Shown: positions 18,388-27,555, numbered from the stretch's first letter. The stretch is DNA of 64,000 nt from Actinobacillus lignieresii (GCF_900444945.1 NZ_UFRM01000001.1:692501-756500), one strand, 5' to 3'. The notes: a model not told the origin generated them from the sequence alone. Numbers and translations: made by a program.

Positions 18388-18419
18388 CCCGGCATCGCTT
18401 TCTTGGTGTCGGGTTTTTT
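18388..18419 (+). terminator. Terminator in the clcA-sbcB gap
   Basis: CCCGGCA...TGTCGGG (with a G-U pair) is followed by TTTTTT about 115 bases after clcA. The distance is long for a simple clcA terminator, so a short untranslated RNA ending here is possible, but I see no convincing promoter for one. The rest of the gap shows nothing else. Confidence 0.5.
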
Positions 18420-18513
18420 ATGCCCGCAATTCTTTTAATTTGTAAAATTTCCTGCAAATTTAACCGCTTAGCTATGCTACAATGTGACTAATTTTTCCTA
18501 ATTGAAGCGATCA

Positions 18514-20058
18514 ATGAATAAAAATCTTACTTTTTTCTTTTATGATTATGAAAGTTTCGGCGTGAGTCCGGCGTTAGATCGTCCGGCACAGTTTGCCGGT
18601 ATTCGTACCGATAGCGATTTTAACGTTATTGGTGAACCGGTGATGTTTTATTGTAAGCAAACACCGGATTATTTACCTTCGCCAGAAGCAGTGATGGTAA
18701 CCGGTATTACTCCGCAACAGTGTAACGCTGAAGGTGTGCCGGAACCGGAATTTGCCGCACGAATCCACGCTGAATTCAGCCAACCGAATACCTGTATTTT
18801 AGGCTATAACAATATTCGTTATGATGACGAAATGACCCGTTATACCTTTTTCCGCAATTTCTTTGATCCGTATGAATATAGCTGGAAAAACGGCAATTCT
18901 CGCTGGGATCTGTTAGATCTAGTGCGAGCTTGTTATGCACTGCGTCCGGACGGAATCGAATGGGTAACGGACGAAAACGGTGTGCCGAATTTCAAATTAG
19001 AGAATCTTACCAAAGCGAACGGCATTGTTCATGAAAATGCGCACGATGCAATGGCGGATGTTTATGCCACGATTGCGATGGCGAAATTGATTAAGCAAAA
19101 GCAGCCGAAACTTTTCCAATTTTTCTTTGAACATCGTGGTAAGAAAGAAATTGAGAAAATGATTGATACCGGTGAAATGACCCCGTTGGTACACGTTTCC
19201 GGTATGTTCGGTAATGCGCGTGCTAATACCGCTTGGATTGCACCGATTGCGTGGCATCCGACCAATCAAAATCAAGTATTATGTTGCGATCTATCCGGCG
19301 ATGTTAGTGCCTTACTGACAGATTCGGTGGAAGAATTGCGTACTCGTTTATACACTAAAAAAGAAGAGTTAGCTGAAAGTGTTGCACCCGTGCCGCTAAA
19401 AGGGGTGCATATCAATCGTTGTCCGATTATTGCACCGGCAAAAGTGTTGTTGCCTGAAAATGCGGCTCGCTTAGGCATTGATCGTGAGCGTTGTTTGGAA
19501 AATCTCAAATTACTGAAAGCGAATAAAAGTTTAGTGCGTGAGAAAGTGACCGAAATTTTTATGGAAGAACGGCGCTTTGAACCTTCTGCGAATGTGGAAA
19601 CGACTCTGTATGACGGCTTTTTCTCACCGGCAGATAAAAATAATATGTCGATTTTGCGTACGTTACCGCCGCAAGAATTGGCGCATCACGGCTTACAATT
19701 CGCCGATGAACGAGTAGAAGCTTTGTTATTTCATTATCGAGCCAGACATTATCCCGAAACATTGAGCCGAGCGGAACAGATTAAATGGCAGAAATATTGT
19801 CATCAGCAGATAGATGCCAAATCGGCACAATTTGCCGAAGCGATTGATAGCTTATTCCAAATTCATCACGATAATCCGGAAAAGGTAAAATTATTGGAAA
19901 ATTTGACCGCTTACGCTGCACAAATTGCGGAGTTTCAGGTAGTTAAACACACCGCTAATGCGCAAAGCGAGCAGCTAGTTTCAGCCTTAAACCAAGTGGC
20001 GGAACAGGGTATGGATAAAGCGGCGAAGTTGGAAATGCTAAAGGCATTAATTAAATAA
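18514..20058 (+). CDS. sbcB: Exodeoxyribonuclease I
   Basis: ExoI degrades single-stranded DNA 3' to 5' and acts in recombination and mismatch repair. The 514-aa protein has the DnaQ-type exonuclease motifs: FFYDYESFG at residues 7-15 (the DxE metal ligands), NNIRYDDE near residue 103, and the ExoIII block HENAHDAMADVYATIAM near residue 173. The SH3-like and helical C-terminal regions follow. An in-frame TTG at 18502 could start four codons earlier, but the ATG at 18514 fits the family start. The next gene lies 16 bases downstream. Confidence 0.94.
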   Translation: MNKNLTFFFYDYESFGVSPALDRPAQFAGIRTDSDFNVIGEPVMFYCKQTPDYLPSPEAVMVTGITPQQCNAEGVPEPEFAARIHAEFSQPNTCILGYNNIRYDDEMTRYTFFRNFFDPYEYSWKNGNSRWDLLDLVRACYALRPDGIEWVTDENGVPNFKLENLTKANGIVHENAHDAMADVYATIAMAKLIKQKQPKLFQFFFEHRGKKEIEKMIDTGEMTPLVHVSGMFGNARANTAWIAPIAWHPTNQNQVLCCDLSGDVSALLTDSVEELRTRLYTKKEELAESVAPVPLKGVHINRCPIIAPAKVLLPENAARLGIDRERCLENLKLLKANKSLVREKVTEIFMEERRFEPSANVETTLYDGFFSPADKNNMSILRTLPPQELAHHGLQFADERVEALLFHYRARHYPETLSRAEQIKWQKYCHQQIDAKSAQFAEAIDSLFQIHHDNPEKVKLLENLTAYAAQIAEFQVVKHTANAQSEQLVSALNQVAEQGMDKAAKLEMLKALIK

Positions 20059-20074
20059 GTGGGAGAAAACGGCT

Positions 20075-20665
20075 ATGCAACAACCTTTAGAACATCATCC
20101 GTTTGAACCTGTGCTACCGACCTCTGCAACCGTAGTGATGATGGGGACTTTTCCGCCGACAGGTGAAAAACGCTGTATGGAATTTCATTACCCGAATTTC
20201 CAAAATGATATGTGGCGTATTATGGGCGCGGTTTTCTATGATGATACCGACCATTTCCGTGTCGGCGATGAAAAACGTTTTGATCCGATAAAAATCGAAG
20301 CGTTTTTACGAGAAAAGGGCATTGCGTTGTGTTCATCGGCACAAACGGCAATTCGTTTAAAGGGTAACGCTTCGGATAAGGATTTAAAAATCGTTGATCC
20401 GGTGGATATGTCGCAATTATTAAAAACGTTACCCCATGTAAAATGGATTTTTACCACCGGCGGTTTAGCAACGGATACGTTACTCGGTTTATTAAATGAG
20501 AAAATTAAAGCACCGAAAACAAACGCGTGGATTCACTATCCGTACTGTGCCGAGCGTGAACTTTTCCTTTACCGTTTGCCTTCTACCTCTCGGGCTTATC
20601 CATTGAGTTTAGCTAAGAAAATCGAGGCGTATCGACAATTTTTTATTCAAGCAGGATTACTTTAA
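20075..20665 (+). CDS. Uracil-DNA glycosylase family protein
   Basis: A 196-aa cytoplasmic protein of the uracil-DNA glycosylase superfamily, closer to the mismatch-type (MUG/TDG-like) and uncharacterised branches than to Ung. MMGTFPPTGEKR near residue 22 matches the first active-site loop (G-S/T-x-P-P), and RLPSTSRAYPL near residue 168 matches the DNA-intercalation loop. I do not see the catalytic Asp/Asn at the usual place, so activity is uncertain. It lies between sbcB and the PHP nuclease with short gaps (16 and 3 bases), which suggests a three-gene nucleic-acid maintenance operon. Confidence 0.75.
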   Translation: MQQPLEHHPFEPVLPTSATVVMMGTFPPTGEKRCMEFHYPNFQNDMWRIMGAVFYDDTDHFRVGDEKRFDPIKIEAFLREKGIALCSSAQTAIRLKGNASDKDLKIVDPVDMSQLLKTLPHVKWIFTTGGLATDTLLGLLNEKIKAPKTNAWIHYPYCAERELFLYRLPSTSRAYPLSLAKKIEAYRQFFIQAGLL

Positions 20666-20668
20666 CGC

Positions 20669-21487
20669 ATGAAATATGATTTACATTCACACAGTACCGC
20701 ATCGGACGGTATGCTTAGCCCAACCGAACTGGTTCAGCGTGCGTTAGAGCAACAAATCGAAATGCTTGCCTTAACCGATCACGATACCGTAGCGGGGATT
20801 CAAGAAGCAAAACACGCAGCACAAGGGCAACCGATTCGCTTTATTGCCGGCGTGGAAATTTCTATCGTTTGGGAAGGCAAAAGTATTCATCTTGCCGCTT
20901 TAAATGTGGATGAAACGCATCCTGCATTAGTGGCATTGTTAGATAAGCAAGCGTTACTGCGTGAGCAAAGAGCGGTCGAAATCGGCGAAAAACTTGCAAA
21001 AGCCGGTATTCCGAACGCTTATGAAGGGGCAAAAGCGTTAGCAAGCGGAGAAGTTACCCGTGCGCATTATGGGCGTTTTTTACACGAAAACGGTCATGTA
21101 CGAAGTATCGAACACGCCTTTAAAAAATATCTCGGTGGCGGTAAGCCGGCTTACGTTAAGCCGATGTGGTGCAGTTTAGAAGAAGCGATTGAAGTTACGC
21201 ATCAAGCGGGCGGTGTGATTTGTATTGCGCATCCGTTACGTTATAAATTAACCGGACGTTGGATTCGCCGCTTAATCGCTGACTTTAAATTAGCCGGCGG
21301 TGACGGTATTGAGGTTGCCGGCTGCGGGCAAACACCGGATCAACGCCAACTGATCGCTCGTTGGGCAAAAGAGTTTGATTTATATGCTTCGGTCGGTTCG
21401 GATTTCCATTACCCGACCGGTTGGATTGAGCTTGGCAGAGGGCTAATACTGCCGGCGGATTGCAAACCGATTTGGGATTTATTTTAA
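20669..21487 (+). CDS. rnm: PHP-domain 5'-3' exoribonuclease (RNase AM / TrpH-like)
   Basis: A 272-aa PHP-domain phosphoesterase related to E. coli YciV/TrpH, now known as RNase AM, which trims 5' ends of rRNAs and degrades short nucleotides. Metal-ligand motifs are visible: DLHSHSTASDG at residues 4-14, LTDHDTVAG near residue 35, IAGVEIS near residue 60, CIAHPLRY near residue 185 and GSDFHYP near residue 249. It starts three bases after the preceding gene, so translation is coupled. It ends at a hairpin shared with the convergent efe locus. Confidence 0.85.
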   Translation: MKYDLHSHSTASDGMLSPTELVQRALEQQIEMLALTDHDTVAGIQEAKHAAQGQPIRFIAGVEISIVWEGKSIHLAALNVDETHPALVALLDKQALLREQRAVEIGEKLAKAGIPNAYEGAKALASGEVTRAHYGRFLHENGHVRSIEHAFKKYLGGGKPAYVKPMWCSLEEAIEVTHQAGGVICIAHPLRYKLTGRWIRRLIADFKLAGGDGIEVAGCGQTPDQRQLIARWAKEFDLYASVGSDFHYPTGWIELGRGLILPADCKPIWDLF

Positions 21488-21490
21488 GGA

Positions 21491-21513
21491 AAAGGGCGTG
21501 TTAAACGCCCTTT
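21491..21513. terminator. Terminator between the PHP nuclease and efe genes
   Basis: AAAGGGCGTGTTAAACGCCCTTT is a hairpin placed between two convergent stop codons 29 bases apart, so it probably serves both sides. Confidence 0.65.
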
Positions 21514-21516
21514 GAT

Positions 21517-22146
21517 TTATCGAACTTTATTCACTTTAAATTGGCTAAACTCAGTCATTACCTCGCCTAATTCGGCTACTCGCCGTTCAATCTTAGCCAT
21601 ATCCGGTTTTTCAGCAGTAATCGCAATCCGCATTAATCCGAGTGAACGTTCAAATTTTCCATAGTGAGTTAAGCTCATCTCACGGATCGGTTTTTCGTAT
21701 TTCGCCCAATTTTTACCGAAATGGCGTGCCGCCGTTCTGATTTGCTTAAGCTCTTTGGTTTGTACCGCACGTTGCAAATTGTGATAAAGCGGTATCATTT
21801 GTTTAACGAAAGTTTGCTGTTTCGCCGCATAGTCCACCGGGTTTTGTGCTTTCTCAAAACGATATAGATGCTTAGCGACATTTTCTACGTTGGCTAGATC
21901 CGTAGTTTTAATCGCTTGGTTTAAAGCGTCCGCTACATTGTTGCCCGCTTCCGAATGATGTCCCTCAAACTGATTAAAGGCTTGCTGTAGAGCGGTCAAA
22001 TTTTGCTGAGATTTTGCAACTTCACCTTTTTTAAGTTCTGCCATTGCTTCAGAGAGTTGTACGAATAACGGGCTAACGTCTACTTTCGCTAATGTGATTG
22101 AACTAGCAAAGAGCAGAGGAATGATGATTAATTTTTTTAATGTCAT
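21517..22146 (-). CDS. Periplasmic helical protein of the efe locus (FTR1 N-terminal-domain-like)
   Basis: A 209-aa exported protein with a Sec signal (MTLKKLIIIPLLFASSITLA), otherwise predicted to be all helical. It is the last gene of efeO-efeB, 10 bases after efeB. Some FTR1-type iron permeases carry an extracytoplasmic helical domain ahead of their seven membrane spans; this protein resembles such a domain, but no REGLE motif or membrane span is present and a terminator follows directly. It may be a permease that lost its membrane part, or a free-standing periplasmic accessory. The family assignment is tentative. Confidence 0.5.
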   Translation of the reverse strand: MTLKKLIIIPLLFASSITLAKVDVSPLFVQLSEAMAELKKGEVAKSQQNLTALQQAFNQFEGHHSEAGNNVADALNQAIKTTDLANVENVAKHLYRFEKAQNPVDYAAKQQTFVKQMIPLYHNLQRAVQTKELKQIRTAARHFGKNWAKYEKPIREMSLTHYGKFERSLGLMRIAITAEKPDMAKIERRVAELGEVMTEFSQFKVNKVR

Positions 22147-22156
22147 TTGCTATTCC

Positions 22157-23347
22157 TTAGAGTAAATCGAATAAGGCTTTGCCAAGATAATCATGTTCGT
22201 CTTTTACACCGGCAAAGCAGGCAAATAAGCCGCTGCCGATATGGGTAATATATTCGTTCATTTTGTCGATATTTCCTAAAGCGTTTTGCACTTTGATAAA
22301 TTGCTCGGGGCTTTGTTGGAACGAAATAAACAGTAAGCCCGAGTCAAATTGCCCTTTATCGTCAATACCGCTGGCGTAGGAGAACGAACGTCTGAGCATT
22401 TTTACTCCCGTTTTATGGGCAAGGTGCGTATGTGAAATTTCCGGCATCACCGGATTACCTTTATCATCTTTTTTCGCCAGATCGAATTTTTCAAATTCAT
22501 GTTTATAGCCGAGTGCCGCACCGGAATCACGATAACGACCGAAGGTTTCTTCCTGCGATCTTAAATGCGTACGATCCCAGGTTTCTAAGAACATTTTGAC
22601 ACGGCGAACGGCTAAATAGGAACCGCCTTTCAGCCAACCGTCTTGTACCCAGACCACATTGTCCTGAGCTTTTAAACTCTCGGCATTTGCCGTACCGTCT
22701 TTAAATGCAAATAAGTTACGCGGCGTTTCATTATTTAAAAATGAATTAAAGCCCATTTGCGACCATTTCATTTTGACTTCACCGCGAGCCGCACGTACCA
22801 AATTACGCACTGCATGGAAGGCGACTTGAGGATCATCGGCACAGGCTTGAATACAAATATCGCCGCCGCTAAATTCGGCTTGCAATTGATCACGAGGGAA
22901 GTGCGGTAAATCTTGTAATTCGATCGGTTTATGCTTTTCAATACCCAGTTTTTTAAAGAACGAAGCACTTACACCGAAAGTGATAGTGAGATCTTGCGGG
23001 TCCAAACTATCCGCTTCACCGGTATCCGCAGGCGGAACATACGCGTTGTTGCTATAAGGCTTGACATTTTCACCTTGTGTCAGATTATTACTATAACGCG
23101 TCCAAGTTTGGAAAATCTCTTTCACTTTTGCAATATCGGCGGTATCTAAATCCAAGACGAGAAAATAGATATGTTTTTGTGCAGGGGTAACAATGCCGGC
23201 TTGGTGTTTACCATAAAAAGGATATTGGTTATGTGCTTGCGCAGTGAGTTGTCGTGATTCTAAAGCAAAAGCAGGAGCCGACAATAAGCCAGCTCCTACC
23301 AATGCGGTATTTTTTAGAAAATCACGGCGAGAATGGATTTCTGCCAT
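22157..23347 (-). CDS. efeB: Dye-decolourising heme peroxidase EfeB, Tat-exported
   Basis: A 396-aa periplasmic DyP-type heme peroxidase of the Efe iron-uptake system. The N-terminus has a twin-arginine signal (SRRDFLKNTALVGAGLL at residues 6-22, cleaved near APAFA). The family GxxDG motif appears as AFKDG (near residue 218), with the catalytic aspartate kept but the first glycine changed to alanine. A histidine-rich segment ISHTHLAH near residue 303 and MLRRSFSYASG near residue 317 fit the proximal heme and arginine regions. It sits 14 bases after efeO, so the two are cotranscribed. Confidence 0.88.
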   Translation of the reverse strand: MAEIHSRRDFLKNTALVGAGLLSAPAFALESRQLTAQAHNQYPFYGKHQAGIVTPAQKHIYFLVLDLDTADIAKVKEIFQTWTRYSNNLTQGENVKPYSNNAYVPPADTGEADSLDPQDLTITFGVSASFFKKLGIEKHKPIELQDLPHFPRDQLQAEFSGGDICIQACADDPQVAFHAVRNLVRAARGEVKMKWSQMGFNSFLNNETPRNLFAFKDGTANAESLKAQDNVVWVQDGWLKGGSYLAVRRVKMFLETWDRTHLRSQEETFGRYRDSGAALGYKHEFEKFDLAKKDDKGNPVMPEISHTHLAHKTGVKMLRRSFSYASGIDDKGQFDSGLLFISFQQSPEQFIKVQNALGNIDKMNEYITHIGSGLFACFAGVKDEHDYLGKALFDLL

Positions 23348-23361
23348 AATTTATTCCTACC

Positions 23362-24174
23362 TTATTTCTCTAAGAGAACGCCTAATTGCGCCAACGGCTC
23401 GCCCAGTTGGTTTACTGCCTCGGCTAATGCTTTAACATCGTTTTTTGACAATTTGTTATAAGCTACGTAATCGTAACCGTTTTTCGCTTTATTGTGTTTT
23501 GCCAGTAAGCTATTGACCGCAGCAAAGCGAGCGGCGATTTCCGCCGAAAGTTTCGCATCGGTTTTGTCTAATTGCGGTTTAAAGATTTCATAGATTTTTT
23601 CCGCCCCCTCAATATTCGCTTTGAAATCGTAAAGGTCGGTTTTAGAGAAAATTTCCTCTTCACCGGTTACTTTAGTGGTGGACACCTCATTTAATAAATC
23701 CACCGCACCGGTGATCATTAATTCGGGAGTAACTTCCGCCGTCGGAATTTTGGCGCGTAATTCTTTAACGTCTTTTAGCAGTTGTTCCGCAGTCGCTTTT
23801 GTACCTTTAGTGGTATTTTTCTCCCATAAAACTTTTTCGATTTTATGGAAGCCGGACCAATCTTTTTCCGTTTTGCCTTCTTCGGTTAAATCGGCAAGGC
23901 GTGCGTCAATACGAGGATCCAAATCGCCAAAACTCTCGGCAATCGGTTCGGAACGTTCAAAATACATTCGTGCAAGCGGGTAAATTTGTTTCGCTTTTTG
24001 CACATCGCCTTTATCTAGATAAGCAACAAATTTCTCGGTGTCGGTAACTAAGCGGTCGATTTGCTCAACCACAAATTGTTTATAAGTTTCGGTTTCTTTG
24101 CTTAAGTCTAATGCAAAAGATTGAGTCGTCAGTAATACACCGGAAAGCAGCACGGCTAATTTTGTTAAACGCAT
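23362..24174 (-). CDS. efeO: EfeO/EfeM-type periplasmic iron-uptake protein (M75 domain)
   Basis: A 270-aa periplasmic protein with a Sec signal (MRLTKLAVLLSGVLLTTQSFA) followed by one imelysin/M75 domain. The HxxE metal motif is in GFHKIEKVLW near residue 118, and PLARMYFERSEPIAESF near residue 66 is a conserved block. E. coli EfeO (about 375 aa) has an extra N-terminal cupredoxin domain that is absent here, so this is the short, EfeM-like form. It is the first gene of the operon. The upstream region has a Fur-like site and a CRP-like site, consistent with control by iron and carbon status. Confidence 0.85.
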   Translation of the reverse strand: MRLTKLAVLLSGVLLTTQSFALDLSKETETYKQFVVEQIDRLVTDTEKFVAYLDKGDVQKAKQIYPLARMYFERSEPIAESFGDLDPRIDARLADLTEEGKTEKDWSGFHKIEKVLWEKNTTKGTKATAEQLLKDVKELRAKIPTAEVTPELMITGAVDLLNEVSTTKVTGEEEIFSKTDLYDFKANIEGAEKIYEIFKPQLDKTDAKLSAEIAARFAAVNSLLAKHNKAKNGYDYVAYNKLSKNDVKALAEAVNQLGEPLAQLGVLLEK

Positions 24175-24214
24175 AAAATTTTCCTCTATCTAAGAATAGT
24201 GTGGTAATCATATT

Positions 24215-24233
24215 CTTATTAATAATCATTATC
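24215..24233 (-). promoter_or_regulatory. Fur-box-like site upstream of efeO
   Basis: CTTATTAATAATCATTATC matches 15 of 19 positions of the Fur consensus GATAATGATAATCATTATC, and lies about 40 bases ahead of the efeO start, where a repressor would block its promoter. Iron-dependent repression is inferred. Confidence 0.7.
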
Positions 24234-24252
24234 AAAACAATGGTGTTGATTT

Positions 24253-24268
24253 TGTGATCTGATTCACA
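24253..24268. promoter_or_regulatory. CRP-like site between efeO and uvrB
   Basis: TGTGATCTGATTCACA has perfect TGTGA and TCACA half-sites with a 6-base spacer. It lies about 80 bases upstream of efeO and 83 bases upstream of uvrB. Position relative to the Fur-like site favours action on efeO. Confidence 0.65.
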
Positions 24269-24350
24269 TTTTAATTTGTAAATTTTTTTAGAAAATTGAC
24301 CGCTTGCTTGTGCTAAAATCCTATCCGAAATTTCTTGGATAGGATGTGAT

Positions 24351-26372
24351 ATGAGCAAGCAAGGCAAACCTTTTATTTTACATAGCCCGTTTAAACCCTC
24401 TGGCGATCAGCCGTCAGCGATTGCCAAATTGACCGAAGGGCTAAATGACGGATTGGCGCATCAAACGTTACTGGGGGTAACCGGTTCGGGTAAAACCTTT
24501 ACCATTGCTAATGTGATTGCTCAACTCAATCGTCCGGCAATGTTGCTTGCGCCGAATAAAACGCTTGCTGCTCAGCTGTATGCCGAGATGAAAGCCTTCT
24601 TCCCAGAAAATGCGGTGGAATACTTTGTGTCTTACTATGACTATTACCAACCGGAAGCCTATGTGCCGAGTAGCGATACTTTTATCGAAAAAGATGCGTC
24701 GATTAACGAACAAATCGAACAGATGCGACTGTCGGCAACCAAATCATTCCTTGAACGCCGAGATACTATCGTAGTGGCTTCTGTTTCCGCCATTTATGGT
24801 TTGGGGGACGTGGACGCTTATATGCAAATGATGTTGCATTTGCAAGTGGGGGCGATTATCGGCCAACGAGAGATCCTCGCTCGTCTTGCCGAATTGCAAT
24901 ATACCCGTAACGATCAAGCATTTCAGCGTTCGACTTTCCGTGTGCGTGGCGAAGTGATTGATATTTTCCCTGCCGAATCGGATGAAATAGCGTTACGGGT
25001 TGAATTGTTTGACGATGAAATCGAAAGCCTTTCGTTGTTTGATCCGCTTACCGGACATAGTTTGGGCAAAGTACCTCGCTATACCATTTATCCGAAAACC
25101 CACTACGTTACCCCTCGTGAACGCATTTTGAATGCGATTGAAGAAATCAAACAAGAGCTGGTGGAACGCCGAGAATACTTCATCAAAGAAAATAAATTGT
25201 TGGAAGAACAACGTATTACTCAACGCACGCAATTCGATATTGAAATGATGAATGAGCTGGGCTATTGCTCGGGGATCGAAAACTATTCACGCTATCTGTC
25301 GGGCAGAAAAGAGGGCGAACCGCCTCCGACATTATTCGACTATATGCCGGCGGACGGCTTGCTGATTATTGACGAAAGCCACGTTACCGTACCGCAAATC
25401 GGCGGTATGTATCGAGGCGACCGAGCCAGAAAAGAAACGTTGGTGCAATACGGTTTCCGCTTGCCGTCTGCGTTGGATAACCGCCCGTTACGCTTTGAAG
25501 AATTTGAACGTCTTGCGCCGCAGACGATTTATGTATCGGCAACACCGGGTAACTACGAGCTAGAAAAATCAAACGGCGATGTGGTGGATCAAGTGGTTCG
25601 CCCAACGGGATTATTAGACCCGATCATCGAAGTTCGTCCAGTCGCTACGCAGGTTGATGACGTACTATCCGAAATTCACAAACGAGTAGCGGTAGATGAA
25701 CGTGTACTAATCACTACGCTAACCAAGAAAATGGCGGAAGATTTAACCGATTACCTCGATGAACACGGCGTGCGTGTGCGTTATCTGCATAGCGATATTG
25801 ATACGGTTGAACGGGTAGAAATTATTCACGACTTGCGTATGGGAATGTTTGACGTATTGGTCGGCATCAACTTATTGCGTGAGGGCTTGGATATGCCGGA
25901 AGTGTCGCTGGTGGCGATTTTAGATGCGGATAAAGAAGGCTTTTTACGTTCCGAACGTTCATTAATTCAGACCATCGGACGTGCAGCTCGAAACCTGAAC
26001 GGTAAAGCAATTCTTTACGGCGACCGCATTACTAACTCTATGCAAAAAGCGATTACCGAAACCGAACGCCGCCGAGAAAAACAACAAAAATACAACGAAG
26101 AACACGGTATTACTCCGCAAGCCCTCAACAAAAAAGTAGGCGAATTGCTCGACATCGGACAAACCGACAAGCCGAAACGAGGCAAACAAGCGGTTAAAAT
26201 CGAAGAAAAATCTGCAAATACCTACAAACCAAAATCCCGCAAAGAGCTGGAAAAAGAACTCAAACAACTCGAACAACAAATGCGAGATTTTGCTAAGGAT
26301 CTTGAGTTCGAAAAAGCGGCTGCGGTAAGGGACAAGATTGGGGAGTTGAAGGCGGTGTTGTTGGAGGTTTGA
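24351..26372 (+). CDS. uvrB: UvrABC excinuclease subunit B
   Basis: UvrB is the damage-verifying helicase-like subunit of nucleotide excision repair, loaded by UvrA and cut-partner of UvrC. The 673-aa length is typical. Walker A is [10 protein letters not shown] near residue 42; the beta-hairpin region [18 protein letters not shown] is near residue 90; the DESH box LLIIDESHV is near residue 337; helicase motif VI (QTIGRAARN) is near residue 540. The C-terminal UvrC-binding coiled coil ([19 protein letters not shown]) is near residue 640. AGGA precedes the ATG. An uptake-sequence core lies 50 bases upstream. Confidence 0.97.
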   Translation: MSKQGKPFILHSPFKPSGDQPSAIAKLTEGLNDGLAHQTLLGVTGSGKTFTIANVIAQLNRPAMLLAPNKTLAAQLYAEMKAFFPENAVEYFVSYYDYYQPEAYVPSSDTFIEKDASINEQIEQMRLSATKSFLERRDTIVVASVSAIYGLGDVDAYMQMMLHLQVGAIIGQREILARLAELQYTRNDQAFQRSTFRVRGEVIDIFPAESDEIALRVELFDDEIESLSLFDPLTGHSLGKVPRYTIYPKTHYVTPRERILNAIEEIKQELVERREYFIKENKLLEEQRITQRTQFDIEMMNELGYCSGIENYSRYLSGRKEGEPPPTLFDYMPADGLLIIDESHVTVPQIGGMYRGDRARKETLVQYGFRLPSALDNRPLRFEEFERLAPQTIYVSATPGNYELEKSNGDVVDQVVRPTGLLDPIIEVRPVATQVDDVLSEIHKRVAVDERVLITTLTKKMAEDLTDYLDEHGVRVRYLHSDIDTVERVEIIHDLRMGMFDVLVGINLLREGLDMPEVSLVAILDADKEGFLRSERSLIQTIGRAARNLNGKAILYGDRITNSMQKAITETERRREKQQKYNEEHGITPQALNKKVGELLDIGQTDKPKRGKQAVKIEEKSANTYKPKSRKELEKELKQLEQQMRDFAKDLEFEKAAAVRDKIGELKAVLLEV

Positions 26373-26380
26373 TAGAAAAA

Positions 26381-26401
26381 AGCCCGATTACTCATCGGGC
26401 T
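26381..26401. terminator. Terminator between uvrB and the broken membrane gene
   Basis: AGCCCGAT-TACTC-ATCGGGCT is flanked by an A tract on the left and a T-rich stretch on the right and serves the convergent genes on both sides. Confidence 0.75.
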
Positions 26402-26412
26402 TTAAGTTTTTA

Positions 26413-27249
26413 TTATTTGACTTTTCTTTTTATCATATTATATACATCTCTAGCATTAGCTAAATTAAATAGATAATTAATAAAAATATACAAAGCCATT
26501 GTTAATATAAACATAAGATAGCGAAATAATATATGTTGCTCTCTTAATTTCTTATCTAGAAAATCTTGTTCTTCTTTGCTGGTAAATAAACTGCAAATAG
26601 TTTCCAGGTTATTTGGATGTATCTTGAATTTTATTTTACCTTCTTCACAGTGGTAAGCTGTTATTTCATTTTCTTGATTGCTAGGAGTGTAAAAAATATC
26701 GGAGTAACTAAACTTTCTTACCTTGTCATGACTTATCCAATAAGTCTCTCTACTATCTGTAAATTCTAGCAAGGCATAATTTCCAATAGATAAATTTATT
26801 AATATAGGTAGAAGAGCTAGAAAGCATATAAAAGCAATGATGAATCCGGCTATAGTACTTAACAATTTTCTTTTACTTGGTACATTACGAACACTTAGTG
26901 TTTCAATATCAAATTCTCCTTTAAGCTTAGATAGCAACCTATAATCTAATTCATATTTTCTTATCCATTTTTCAAATTCCTGCTTATGTTTTAAACTTGT
27001 TGCATTGGTTTATAATAAAAATTAAATTTTTCAATTTCTATTATGTCATTAATCAAAGAACCTTTCTCATTATTAGTTTTATCTTTCCCTATAATAAATA
27101 TAAGCAACCGATGTGTAATGGAAAACGCTGACTTTGCCCTGCATTTATAATATAAAATAATTAGTAAGATTATAATTGGGGTGAGAATATAATAGACTAT
27201 ATTTGAATATTTTTGAAAGAAGCCAAAAAATCATTTCAATATCTTGCAT
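26413..27249 (-). pseudogene. Frameshifted two- or three-span membrane-protein gene (DUF6216-like)
   Basis: Reading leftward from an ATG at 27249 with a good GAGGA site, the protein begins MQDIEM and then runs into a T6 tract. If one T is dropped, the frame continues FGFFQKYSNIVYY...CRAKSAFSITHRLL...IEKFNFYYKPMQ to about 27000. A second single-base shift there joins it to TSLKHKQEFEKWIRKYELDYRLLSKLKGEFD and the long downstream frame (174 aa from a TTG at 26937) with two more hydrophobic spans. Restored, the product is about 278 aa, which fits the DUF6216 membrane family as I remember it; that name is tentative. The gene is AT-rich and isolated, so it looks like a decaying accessory gene. Confidence 0.6.
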
Positions 27250-27439
27250 AAAAAAATCCTCTTTAAAAATTTGATATTCGCAGTAGAATCTGTAGTCTAT
27301 TTGCTCTCATCTATCTATACAAGCTAGTTAGTAAAAATTTTTAGTTTTCAATGAAACCTCAATGGCTTCTGCCTCCTGACTTGTACTTTTTTGTAAGATA
27401 TGCCAAAAGTGTTACCTAGGGTAATTTTTATCTTATAGA

Positions 27440-27555
27440 TTCCCCTCTCTCTGATTTTCGCAAAGTCGTTACTTTGCTCAAATCTGTCTCTCTCCCGCAA
27501 GGGGGAGAGAGACAGTTTGTTAAAGCGTGTAGCGAAACAAGCAGAGAGAGGGGAA
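27440..27555. repeat. 116-bp imperfect palindrome (MITE-like element)
   Basis: The outer arms TTCCCCTCTCTCTG (27440-27453) and CAGAGAGAGGGGAA (27542-27555) are exact complements. An inner hairpin GTCTCTCTCCC-GCAA-GGGGGAGAGAGAC lies at about 27486-27514, and the sequence between also pairs imperfectly, so the whole element can fold on itself. It lies in the 450-base gap between the broken membrane gene and pepP; the remainder of that gap (27250-27439 and 27556-27699) shows no gene, only an uptake core just before pepP. The size and fold suggest a small non-autonomous mobile or dispersed repeat. Confidence 0.65.

Noticed and set aside
18290..18420. Small RNA ending at the hairpin between clcA and sbcB
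   Set aside because: The terminator is reasonable but I could not find a plausible promoter for an independent transcript; it may just be the clcA 3' untranslated end.
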